From Spirosoma profusum (lineage in GTDB: Bacteria > Bacteroidota > Bacteroidia > Cytophagales > Spirosomataceae), in the NCBI RefSeq assembly GCF_014699005.1, contig NZ_JACWZY010000008.1, forward strand, positions 124,001 to 188,000: a stretch of 64,000 nt of DNA, given 5' to 3'. The position numbers and the translations under genes are program-made. This document shows, piece after piece, positions 24,261-32,696 of the stretch. Below the pieces are notes generated by a model. It was given only the letters and a program-made list of their open reading frames with translations. It was not told the DNA's origin and searched no databases. Within the stretch, counting starts at the first letter, position 1, and the number at the start of each line of letters is the position of its first letter.

Positions 24261-27200
24261 TTACTTATCTTCCTTCAACGTTGCCAGGAAACTAACCACA
24301 TCACGGATTTCGCGTTTGGTGAGCAGGTATTTCATTTCGGGCATACTCGATGGCGCCGTAGTTCGCTTCGCAATCTGGGTTTTCGGAATGGCCACATCCG
24401 GCTGATCGCCCACTTTTACCTTGACTTCAGTTGGTGTTTCCTCCTGAAGAATACCGTTGACGGTTTTACCATTTTTCAGTTTTAGTTCGACCGTACCAAA
24501 ACCCGGTGCCAGCCGAGCACTCGGATTAACCAGGGCTTCCAGCAGTTGTTCCCGCGTAAGGCGACTGGCAACACCATTCAGGCGTGGACCAGCATTACCC
24601 CCCAGATCATCGTAGGCATGACAACGGATGCACTGTGCCGTCTGATGTCGGAAAAAGATGCGACGTCCCTGGTCTGGAACCCCGCCTTGTAAGCTTCCTT
24701 TATACGAAGCGGCCAATGCATCGGGCGACAATTTGGACGTAATGGCTTTGTAACGAGCCGTCAGCGGGGCCGAATGTGCACTTTCGATCGACTCCTCCAA
24801 CTCTAGCTGAAGTTCGGGAGACAACGTACCGGCTGACAGTTTTTTGAGCAAATCATCGAAAACAACCTGCGAATTAGCAATGGGCAATTTCCCCAGTGTC
24901 AGCAAAGCAGCCTGTTTTTCTTCAGTTGTACGCGTATTTATCACTTCTGATAGCAGCGACACCATTTTGGCTTTCGGCATGTCAGACTTTGCCAGCAAAT
25001 CCAGACCGGCAACACGTACCGTTTTTTCATTGTCAGCCAGGGCCGTTTCAATAGCTTTACTCACCTGTTTATCAGACATAGCAGCCAGCGAGCGTAACGC
25101 AGACACCCGCACAGCAGCCTCTTTGTCGGTAGTTAATCGGGCAAACAAAGCATCCGATGCCTCGCCCAGATTCAACCGCGTGATGGCTTTGGTCGCTGCC
25201 TGCCGTAGAGTCAGTTCGGAATGATTCAGCAGCTGCGCATACATAGCGCCCGACTTCGCTTTCACCACGGCCGGATCTCGCTCGACAGCACCTCGGTAAC
25301 GCCCATCCACCCGGTCGAGCACCGACGGTTTCGCCCACGTACTGAGCGCATCCATTGCTTCGGCGCGCATGGCAACCGGAGCGCCTTCTTTCTGTGCATA
25401 ATCGATCAGATTCTGCATAGCTTCGGACGTACCGGCCCGCAAATTGGCGTTGATGGCGCGACGTACCAGCGCTTCATTCGTGAAACTGGTTGATTTTAAT
25501 ACGTTACCCAACTGAGGTAAAGCGCCCGGAATAGACAAGTCATCGTTGATGCCACGAGCGGCTTCGGTAACAATAAATTCATCTTTATCGGCCAGGAAAG
25601 ACGCAATGCCAGGGTCGCTCATGCGACGTAGCGCCACTACTGCTGCGATACGTACCGCCCGCGACGGATGACTGGACAGGGCAACCACAGGAGCCGGTTT
25701 GCCGATACGTGCCAGCGCCAGACTAGCCGCGTGGCGGAGATAAACGTCTTCGTCGTTGTTAGCTTCCAGGAGTTGAATCAGCGGTTGAGTAGCTGGTTCG
25801 TACGCGATACGCCCCAACGCTTCAGCAGCAAAGAAACGAGCGCGACTGTTCGCATCTTTCAGCAACGGAAGCAGCGCCGAGCCAGCATCAACGTAGCGAA
25901 CATCGCCCAGCCACTTAGCCGCCTGCGCCCGAATTTCGGGATCATAATCAGTCAATAATGGCATCAGTAATTGGCCATACTGTTTATTCTGACGTATTAA
26001 CTGGCTAATACCCCAGATACCGTGAACCCGCGCCAGTTGGTTATCCGTTTGTTTGGTGGAAGCCGTCAATACGTCGACTCCCTTGGCACCCCGTTTCACC
26101 AATTCGAATTGGGCTTTCTGTCGAACGCGCATATCAGGATTTTTCAATAATTCCCCTAAATCGGTTTCTGAACGAGCGGTGAATTTTTCGGCCAGCAGGG
26201 TTTTGGTACGTTGGCGGTCGGCCCAGTTTGCACCGGCCTGGTCGTCTAGTTTCCAGATACGACCGAAATCTTTTGTGTCCCATCCGTTAATCCAGTCTGC
26301 TACGTAGAGGGCGCCATCTGGCCCGAAATCAATGCCAGTTGCCAATACGCCACCCAGAATTTTTTTCTGCTCACCCAGTTCGAATCCGGCACCTTTGGCT
26401 TTCAATTTAAATGCATGAATACCTGAACGAGCGGGATTTCCGACGAATTCGGCTAGAAAAAACGTGTTTTTGTAGGCTGGACTCAAAGCCGTTCCGGGAT
26501 TGTATTTCATCCCCGCCGGTCCGCTGACGAAGTTGGCAATAGTAGGTGTGATGTAAGCAGCCTGACCCTCGAAACGGGGTTTATACATCTGCTCGTCCAT
26601 CCAGACTTTGTACGTATTGTTGTTCGGATCGCGGTATTTTCCGTACTGCCAGTTGCTGCGCCAGCCTGTATCTGAGCCATTTACGATGTAAACCAGCCGT
26701 TCTTTTTCGCCCGGATGGTCACCGTCGTTGTCTTCACTGATCAGGTTACCGTATTCGTCAAATACAAATTCGTGCGTGTTTCGAACGCCGTGCGCAAATA
26801 CTTCAAAATCGCTGCCATCGGGGTTGGAACGGACAATAACGCCACTGTTCGGATGCGACCATTGCTTGCCATCCTGCCCCTTTCCGTTGAAGCCAATATC
26901 CCCAATTTGCCAGTAAACTTTGCCATCCGGCCCCATCACAATGCCCGACATACCGTGACCGCTGAAGCCCACATGAATGCCGTAACCGTGTGAAATAGAC
27001 GTCTTTGACTCAGCGATACCGTCACCGTCTTTATCCTGCATCCGCCACAAATCGGGGCCGACAGCTACAAACAGATCGTCGCCATATTTCATAACGCCCC
27101 CAGCTACATCGGTTACCTCATCGTTAAAATCCTCAACAACAAGTTGTGACAAATCGGCAACACCATCACCGGAAGTATCTTCAATACGGTAAACGTGTTC

Positions 27201-27689
27201 TTTCTCTATAGCCATATCACGCCAGTCGTGAGAGCCATCGCCATTGATGTCTTTCAGCCACTCATTTTTGGCGCTGTTTTCGGGCGACAGAACCCGGTGC
27301 AGGAAAGCTCGTTTATCTTCAATAGTTTGCAGTCGGTTCGACTCAATTTCCCAGTCCTGATGCCCGCGAATATCGAATTCAGAGTTTTTCTGCCGGTTGG
27401 TTCGGGTATAATAAAGTTTGCCATCGTCGCCGATATTGATGGCAATCGGATCGGCGACCAACGAATCGACACCCCACAATTTCAGGGTCAGACCGGACGC
27501 CATTTCGGGTTTTACGGTGGCTTCTATGGCCTGCGCCAGTTGGGCGGCCTTCGCCGGGTCCATGCGCTTGATTCGGCGGTTAATGGGGTCTTTATCATGT
27601 TGGTATCCGACCAGACCAACCACCGCTGCCAGCGCTCCTAGCCAGCCAACTTGCTTTTTTACAAACGTATTCACCTTATTTCTTTCCAT
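24261..27689 (-). CDS. large haem-binding protein: soluble dehydrogenase-like propeller, HEAT repeats, cytochrome c (PVC-type CxxCH family)
   Basis: 1142 residues from the ATG at 27689 (the frame opens at a TTG at 27695). An N-terminal hydrophobic segment (WLGALAAVVGLVGY) may be an uncleaved anchor. Then come a six-bladed sugar-dehydrogenase-like propeller (about 55-490) with three calcium-loop motifs (DINGDGSHD, DTSGDGVAD, DKDGDGIAE), a HEAT-repeat block (about 510-1000), and a single-haem cytochrome c domain (about 1020-1142) with CIRCH and the candidate Met ligands in SSMPEM. Proteins with this plan are frequent in Planctomycetes and Bacteroidota. They are thought to be periplasmic oxidoreductases for sugars or alcohols. 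Substrate unknown. It shares its upstream regulatory region with the esterase at 27901. Confidence 0.9.
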   Translation of the reverse strand: MERNKVNTFVKKQVGWLGALAAVVGLVGYQHDKDPINRRIKRMDPAKAAQLAQAIEATVKPEMASGLTLKLWGVDSLVADPIAINIGDDGKLYYTRTNRQKNSEFDIRGHQDWEIESNRLQTIEDKRAFLHRVLSPENSAKNEWLKDINGDGSHDWRDMAIEKEHVYRIEDTSGDGVADLSQLVVEDFNDEVTDVAGGVMKYGDDLFVAVGPDLWRMQDKDGDGIAESKTSISHGYGIHVGFSGHGMSGIVMGPDGKVYWQIGDIGFNGKGQDGKQWSHPNSGVIVRSNPDGSDFEVFAHGVRNTHEFVFDEYGNLISEDNDGDHPGEKERLVYIVNGSDTGWRSNWQYGKYRDPNNNTYKVWMDEQMYKPRFEGQAAYITPTIANFVSGPAGMKYNPGTALSPAYKNTFFLAEFVGNPARSGIHAFKLKAKGAGFELGEQKKILGGVLATGIDFGPDGALYVADWINGWDTKDFGRIWKLDDQAGANWADRQRTKTLLAEKFTARSETDLGELLKNPDMRVRQKAQFELVKRGAKGVDVLTASTKQTDNQLARVHGIWGISQLIRQNKQYGQLLMPLLTDYDPEIRAQAAKWLGDVRYVDAGSALLPLLKDANSRARFFAAEALGRIAYEPATQPLIQLLEANNDEDVYLRHAASLALARIGKPAPVVALSSHPSRAVRIAAVVALRRMSDPGIASFLADKDEFIVTEAARGINDDLSIPGALPQLGNVLKSTSFTNEALVRRAINANLRAGTSEAMQNLIDYAQKEGAPVAMRAEAMDALSTWAKPSVLDRVDGRYRGAVERDPAVVKAKSGAMYAQLLNHSELTLRQAATKAITRLNLGEASDALFARLTTDKEAAVRVSALRSLAAMSDKQVSKAIETALADNEKTVRVAGLDLLAKSDMPKAKMVSLLSEVINTRTTEEKQAALLTLGKLPIANSQVVFDDLLKKLSAGTLSPELQLELEESIESAHSAPLTARYKAITSKLSPDALAASYKGSLQGGVPDQGRRIFFRHQTAQCIRCHAYDDLGGNAGPRLNGVASRLTREQLLEALVNPSARLAPGFGTVELKLKNGKTVNGILQEETPTEVKVKVGDQPDVAIPKTQIAKRTTAPSSMPEMKYLLTKREIRDVVSFLATLKEDK

Positions 27690-27900
27690 GATCAATGATT
27701 AGTACGTATCGACGAAACGGTTGACCTCTCCGAAACGTACTGATTGGTACTGCCAACCTCTATACCGATACGTTCTAGTAAAGGCAATTTTTGCCCCATG
27801 TTACTTGCTTTTTCTCTGGATACGTATCGGTCAACATAGTACGTATAAGTAAGATTTGATACGTATTCCTTTAGAGTTATGGACTTGCAGATTCGCTCCT
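27690..27900. promoter_or_regulatory. divergent control region with clustered ACGTA words
   Basis: Between the haem protein (minus) and the first esterase (plus). Six occurrences of the TACGT/ACGTA word in about 165 bp: near 27703, 27735, 27777, 27819, 27839 and 27858. One is the perfect palindrome GATACGTATC (27819-27828), and near-copies read TGATACGTATT. A small stem GGCAATTTTTGCC is at 27783-27795. This could be an operator cluster, but the word is common genome-wide in this window. Confidence 0.4.
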
Positions 27901-29472
27901 ATGAAAACGCCGATACCTTTTCTCTCTTCCTCCTTACTGCTTTTGTTAGGCCTAGTTGCCTATACCCCTGCTCCCGTCAGGCTCGACGTAGTACGTGTCG
28001 AAGGCGGGCAGATTTCCGGTACGTCCAACAAAGATGGTGACGTAGCAATTTTCCGGGGAATTCCGTTCGCAGCCCCGCCAGTTGGTCCACTACGCTGGAA
28101 AGCTCCACAGCCCGTTACGCCCTGGAACGGTGTTCGAAAATGTGATGCTTTCGGGGCAAGTCCGATGCAGGGAAATCCGTCGCCTTTTGGGCCCTGGAGC
28201 GCTGAATACCTGATTCCGAAAGAGCCTATCAGTGAAGATTGTCTATATCTGAATGTTTGGACAGGAGCGAAATTGGCTGGCGAAAAGCGACCTCAGGAAC
28301 GTCTGCCGGTTCTGGTATGGATTTACGGGGGTGGTTTTAATAGCGGAGGCACCGGCTGTGCTATCTACGATGGTGAAGCGACTGCCAAAAAAGGCGTCGT
28401 TTTTGTGAGTATCAATTACCGGGTTGGGCCGTTTGGCTTCTTCTCTCACCCCGAACTCACGGCGGAATCGGGTCACAAAGCTTCGGGAAATTATGGGCTG
28501 ATGGATCAGGTTGCCGGTTTGCAATGGGTTAAAAAGAACATTGTGGCTTTCGGTGGCGACCCAAACAACGTAACGATTGCCGGCCAGTCGGCGGGTTCGA
28601 TGAGCGTGAATTGTATGGTCGCTACGCCCTTGGCCAAAGGTCTGTTCAACAAAGCCATAGCCGAAAGTGGGGCTGGTTTCGCCAGACCTTATCCTAGCCT
28701 CCAGCAGGCCGAAGAAGCTGGTCAGAAAATGGCACAGACGCTGGGAGCGTCGTCTTTGGCAGAATTAAGGGCCAAACCAGCCGACGAGATTCTCAAAAAA
28801 GGTCAGGGACGCGGTCCCATCGTCGATGGCTACGTATTACCGAAATCTATAGCCGATATTTTTGCGGCTGGTCAGGAAAACGACGTTACGTTGCTTACTG
28901 GCTGGAATGAGGATGAAGGTATGAATTTCGGTCAGATGAAGAACGCGGAAGCCTACCGCAAACAAATTCAGGAGCAATATGGCGACAGAGCTACTGAATT
29001 TCTAAAATTTTATCCCGGCACAACCGATACCGAAGCTGCTACGTCACAACGTAACCTGTCGCGCGATATGATATTTGGCGCGCAGAATTATACCTGGGCG
29101 AATATTCAGAGCAAAAAGGGAAAGAAAGTTTACGTGTATCGGTTCGCCCGGAAAATACCGGCCACGGGTGAATACGCTAAATACGGCGCGTTCCATACGG
29201 GCGAAGTGCCCTATGCGTATGATAATCTGCAATTTATCGACAAAAACCTGCGTCCACTGGAACCTGTCGATCATGAACTGGCCAGGCAAATTTCGACATA
29301 CTGGGCGAATTTCACCAAAACCGGGAATCCCAACAGAAAAGGACTTCCACAATGGCCGGTCTACGCCACCGGTTCCCGGCAGATTATGCTTTTCGGCGAT
29401 CAGCCGAAAGCCACTCCCCTACCCGACGGCCCAGCGCTGGATTTCCTGTTCACGACGATGGGGAAACGTTGA
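27901..29472 (+). CDS. secreted type-B carboxylesterase, first of two
   Basis: 523 residues from the ATG at 27901, which gives a signal peptide (MKTPIPFLSSSLLLLLGLVA). The longer frame starts at 27856 and adds 15 residues with no signal logic. Alpha/beta-hydrolase of the carboxylesterase B family: IPFAAPPVGPLRW, EDCLYLNVW, the oxyanion loop GGGFNSGG, nucleophile Ser230 in GQSAGS, Glu in WNEDEG and His in FHTGEVPYAY. The triad is complete. Enzymes of this type hydrolyse esters, including p-nitrobenzyl esters. The natural substrate is unknown. It is followed 80 bp later by a second esterase on the same strand. Confidence 0.93.
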   Translation: MKTPIPFLSSSLLLLLGLVAYTPAPVRLDVVRVEGGQISGTSNKDGDVAIFRGIPFAAPPVGPLRWKAPQPVTPWNGVRKCDAFGASPMQGNPSPFGPWSAEYLIPKEPISEDCLYLNVWTGAKLAGEKRPQERLPVLVWIYGGGFNSGGTGCAIYDGEATAKKGVVFVSINYRVGPFGFFSHPELTAESGHKASGNYGLMDQVAGLQWVKKNIVAFGGDPNNVTIAGQSAGSMSVNCMVATPLAKGLFNKAIAESGAGFARPYPSLQQAEEAGQKMAQTLGASSLAELRAKPADEILKKGQGRGPIVDGYVLPKSIADIFAAGQENDVTLLTGWNEDEGMNFGQMKNAEAYRKQIQEQYGDRATEFLKFYPGTTDTEAATSQRNLSRDMIFGAQNYTWANIQSKKGKKVYVYRFARKIPATGEYAKYGAFHTGEVPYAYDNLQFIDKNLRPLEPVDHELARQISTYWANFTKTGNPNRKGLPQWPVYATGSRQIMLFGDQPKATPLPDGPALDFLFTTMGKR

Positions 29473-29493
29473 TTGCCTAATCTGCGGCCTTTT

Positions 29494-29512
29494 TTTTGTC
29501 ATGCTGACAAAA
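29494..29512. repeat. short collapsed family A palindrome
   Basis: TTTTGTCATGCTGACAAAA: arms TTTTGTCA and TGACAAAA with a 3-nt loop. It sits in the 80-bp gap between the two esterases and matches only the outer ends of the family A elements, so it may be a deleted remnant or a minimal unit. It follows a run of T. Confidence 0.7.
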
Positions 29513-29552
29513 CCCTATCTAAAATATCGTGCATTATTAAAATCCTAATCCT

Positions 29553-31190
29553 ATGAAAACTAACGTAGTACTACTCATACTATCCATCATTACGTTCCCA
29601 CTGCTGTCGGTGGGACAGACGCCGAAGGCGGCCACTACGTCGCTCGTAACCGGCAAAGACGTAGCAGTTGTATCTACCGAATCCGGTAAAGTGCGGGGCT
29701 ATATTCACAACACGGTTTACACGTTCAAAGGCATTCCCTACGCCAAAGCCGAACGCTTTATGGCGCCCACCAAACCCGATTCCTGGACGGGTGTACGTAG
29801 TTCACTAACATACGGCCCCGTTTGCCCGTTGATGGACCCTACTACGTCGGTGATGGATGAATCGGAGTTTGTTTTTCATCACGACTGGGGTTTTCCAAAC
29901 GAGGATTGTTTGCGACTAAATATCTGGTCATCAGGCATCAACGACTCCAAAAAACGTCCAGTTATGGTGTGGCTACATGGTGGCGGACACGTAGCGGGCT
30001 CTTCACAGGAATTGCCTTCGTATGATGGTGAGAACATCAGCAAAAAAGGCGACGTAGTGTTGGTGTCGATCAACCACCGGTTGAACATTCTGGGATTCCT
30101 TGATTTATCGGCATACGGCGAAAAGTATAAATCCTCGTCCAATACCAGTATCATGGATATGGTGGCGGCTCTGCAATGGGTGAAAGCCAACATTGCCAAT
30201 TTCGGAGGTGATCCGAACAACGTAACGATTTTCGGTCAGTCAGGCGGGGGCGGCAAGGTTAATACGTTGCTTTATACCCCATCGGCAAAAGGACTTTTCC
30301 AGAAAGCGATCATTCAAAGTGGCGGACTTGGGCTTAGTTTCCATGAGTCTGCGCTCACAAAACGCGTTGGAGCTGCTGTACTGGATGAATTGGGCATCAA
30401 AGCTAACCAGGTTGATGAAATTCAGAAAGTACCCTTTGAGAAACTAGCCGCTGCGGGTAAAAAAGCCGTACTGAAAGTGCAGGAGCAGGTGAAAGCGGAA
30501 GGCAGGCAAACAGGTGTTCTTGGCCTGATGTGGGGTCCCACGCTCGATGGCAGTTTCCTGCCGTATCAACCCACCGACCCGACTGCTCAATCTATTTCCG
30601 GCACAATTCCGCTGCTGATCGGGTCCACGAAAAATGAATTTATGGCTTCGCTACGTTTGCCCGACAGCAACGCGCTGACGATGGAAGAAGCTAAAAGTAT
30701 GTTGCAAAAACAGTACGGCGATAAAACCGACGCCTTCATTGCGGCACTCAAAAAAGCGTATCCAAACGATACCAAACCATCTGATTTACTCGATGTAGAC
30801 GGCATGTTCCGACGTAGCGCCATCAAAATGGCGAATATAAAAGCTACTTCGTCCGCGCCAGTATACATGTATCTGTTTACCTATCAATCGCCGGTGCTTG
30901 ATGGACGTTATAAAGCGATGCACTGTACCGAAATCCCTTTCGCCTTCAACAACATAGCTCGTTGCGAAGAGATGACTGGCGGCACAAAAGCGGCATATGA
31001 TCTGGCCGACAAAGTGAGTCAGGCGTGGGTTAGTTTCGCCCGAACGGGGAATCCAAATCACAAAGGATTACCCACCTGGCAGAAATACACACCCGCCAAT
31101 GGAGCGACCATGTTGCTTGATAATCAGTCCGTAGAAAAATACCATCACGATAAAGAAGCGCTGGCCATTGGTCCGCAGGTATTGCTATAA
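29553..31190 (+). CDS. secreted type-B carboxylesterase, second of two
   Basis: 545 residues with a signal peptide (MKTNVVLLILSIITFPLLSVGQ). It has the same fold as the gene before it: GIPYAKAERF, EDCLRLNIW, the loop HGGGHVAGSS, nucleophile Ser230 in FGQSGGGGK (the usual A in GESAGG/GQSAGG is replaced by GG), Glu in STKNEF, and His in AMHCTEIPFAF. The two copies are clearly diverged, so they are not a recent duplication. Tandem secreted esterases could act on acylated carbohydrates or other plant material. Which one cannot be read here. It is followed by two family A palindromes. Confidence 0.92.
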   Translation: MKTNVVLLILSIITFPLLSVGQTPKAATTSLVTGKDVAVVSTESGKVRGYIHNTVYTFKGIPYAKAERFMAPTKPDSWTGVRSSLTYGPVCPLMDPTTSVMDESEFVFHHDWGFPNEDCLRLNIWSSGINDSKKRPVMVWLHGGGHVAGSSQELPSYDGENISKKGDVVLVSINHRLNILGFLDLSAYGEKYKSSSNTSIMDMVAALQWVKANIANFGGDPNNVTIFGQSGGGGKVNTLLYTPSAKGLFQKAIIQSGGLGLSFHESALTKRVGAAVLDELGIKANQVDEIQKVPFEKLAAAGKKAVLKVQEQVKAEGRQTGVLGLMWGPTLDGSFLPYQPTDPTAQSISGTIPLLIGSTKNEFMASLRLPDSNALTMEEAKSMLQKQYGDKTDAFIAALKKAYPNDTKPSDLLDVDGMFRRSAIKMANIKATSSAPVYMYLFTYQSPVLDGRYKAMHCTEIPFAFNNIARCEEMTGGTKAAYDLADKVSQAWVSFARTGNPNHKGLPTWQKYTPANGATMLLDNQSVEKYHHDKEALAIGPQVLL

Positions 31191-31282
31191 TTTTTGTCCT
31201 GCTGAGGCACGAAGTATCTTAAATCGTCCAAACAAGCTATCTGGGAGGCTTTAAGATGCTTCGTGCCTCAGCAGGACAAAAT
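31191..31282. repeat. long inverted repeat, family A
   Basis: Arms 31191-31223 and 31250-31282 of 33 bp with one internal mismatch apart from the outermost base. The core reads TTTTGTCCTGCTGAGGCACG and ATCTTAAA. It begins directly after the esterase stop codon. This variant has GTCCTGC where other copies have GTCATGC or GTCATCC, with the complementary change in the other arm. Confidence 0.9.
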
Positions 31283-31364
31283 TCATGCACCGATTTCGTT
31301 GTTTAACGTGAATAATGGATTGGCTAATGACGTAACTGCTTATCAATTAGCTATTTAATGCCTT

Positions 31365-31459
31365 TTTTTGTCATCCTGACCAGCGGGAAGGATCTTAACG
31401 TTTCCTAACACTCAGTCAGGACGCTTTAAGATCCTTCCCGCTGGTCAGGATGACAAAAA
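31365..31459. repeat. long perfect inverted repeat, family A
   Basis: Arms 31365-31397 and 31427-31459 are 33-bp exact complements around a 29-nt loop. They read TTTTTGTCATCCTGACCAG then CGGGAAGGATCTTA. It is the second element in the same gap, 82 bp after the first. Confidence 0.9.
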
Positions 31460-31515
31460 GGTTCATTCTGGCAAGACGTTATTCACGTTTGTTTATATGC
31501 TTAACTAGTTGACCT

Positions 31516-32502
31516 ATGAAAGCGCGTTTTCTTCTGATTGCCAGCCTGTTTCTTTCAGGCAGCGCATTAGCGCAAACTACCCCGCCGAAACGCCCGCTTC
31601 CGATCATCGACGTACACGTTCACGCGATGAAAGTGAATCCGAGTTTTGCCATAGAGATGTGTCCGTGGTTTTTACGAGATATGCCCGGTGGTGATCCAAA
31701 CCAGCAGATGCGTGCGTTTCTAAACACGAGCTGCGTCGATCCATTACAGCCCGCCAAATCTGACCAGGAAATGCAGGACGCTGTGCTGGCTACAATGGAG
31801 CGGCTCAATATGACCATCGTAGCCTATGGTGACCCACAGATTTTACGGAAGTGGAAAAAAGCCGCACCTGATCGGGTTATTCCCGGCATTGGCGTCAGTG
31901 GGCCTAACGACATGAGCGTGCAGGCTTTTACTGATTCGCTTTCTGGAGGTTTCTACAAAGTGATGGGCGAGGTAGCCCCTCAATATCAGGGACTTTCGCC
32001 CAGCGACATGTCGCTTGATGGGTATTTTGCAGCAGCCGAGAAATTAAATATTCCGGTGGGCATTCACATGGGAACGGGTGGTAATGGTATGGCCAATATT
32101 TCGCAGGCTAAATACCGGGCGTCGCTGGGTCGGCCGTTTTTATTAGAAGACATGCTGGCGCGGCACCCCAAACTGAAAATATGGGTAATGCACGCCGGTT
32201 ATCCGATGATCGATGAAATGATTGGGCTAATGGGTGCCAATGCCTACGTGTACGTCGATTTAGCCGGTTTTATCTGGAGCTATCCGCAGGAAGAAATTCA
32301 CGCGTATCTCAAACGACTGGTGCGGGCTGGCTTTGGTAAACGGATTCTATACGGCACCGATTTCATGGTTTGGCCAAAGTTGTTCGAAGCCTCCATCAGC
32401 GTGATTGAGAACGCCGACTACCTTTCTTTCGACCAGAAACGCGATATTTTGTTTAATAACGCCGTTCGTTTTTTCCGGCTAGATCCTGAAAAATTCAAGT
32501 AA
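31516..32502 (+). CDS. secreted amidohydrolase-family protein
   Basis: 328 residues with a signal peptide (MKARFLLIASLFLSGSALAQ). Amidohydrolase-2-type TIM barrel: the metal site HxH in IIDVHVHAMKV, His in VGIHMGTGG, His in WVMHAGYP, and the final Asp in LYGTDFMVWP. Related enzymes are decarboxylases or hydrolases of lactone or amide bonds. The substrate is unknown. It follows two secreted esterases and precedes a molybdoenzyme, but large palindromic gaps suggest separate transcripts. The ATG start is the only one that yields a good signal. Confidence 0.9.
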   Translation: MKARFLLIASLFLSGSALAQTTPPKRPLPIIDVHVHAMKVNPSFAIEMCPWFLRDMPGGDPNQQMRAFLNTSCVDPLQPAKSDQEMQDAVLATMERLNMTIVAYGDPQILRKWKKAAPDRVIPGIGVSGPNDMSVQAFTDSLSGGFYKVMGEVAPQYQGLSPSDMSLDGYFAAAEKLNIPVGIHMGTGGNGMANISQAKYRASLGRPFLLEDMLARHPKLKIWVMHAGYPMIDEMIGLMGANAYVYVDLAGFIWSYPQEEIHAYLKRLVRAGFGKRILYGTDFMVWPKLFEASISVIENADYLSFDQKRDILFNNAVRFFRLDPEKFK

Positions 32503-32514
32503 GCTTTATAATGT

Positions 32515-32585
32515 GATTTTTGTCATCCTGACGAAGCCGGGCCCGCAACGGCGGACCGTGCCGGAGCGGAAGGATGACAAAAATC
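32515..32585. repeat. family A inverted repeat with a GC-rich interior
   Basis: Arms 32515-32529 and 32571-32585 are 15 bp, exact, reading GATTTTTGTCATCCT. The interior is GC-rich and partly self-paired (CCGGG, CCGTGCCGG), and includes CCGCAACGGCGGACC. That 15-mer recurs on the other strand at about 54112-54126 inside another palindromic gap. It lies between the amidohydrolase stop and the molybdoenzyme start. Confidence 0.85.
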
Positions 32586-32696
32586 AATAAGCCATAAGTC
32601 ACGTTAAGCTATTGTAAAACCTCTTCCCTACTCAAGAAGTTACCTGAAACGTATCGTCGTGGATGAGCCGCACGATACATATTTCGTTTATATAAA

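Larger units (their letters stand above)
31191..31515. other. gene-free gap of 325 bp between esterase and amidohydrolase
   Basis: Apart from the two family A palindromes (31191-31282 and 31365-31459) there is no reading frame, RNA gene or other structure I can support. The remaining 110-140 bp is AT-rich and includes the leader of the amidohydrolase gene. Confidence 0.6.
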
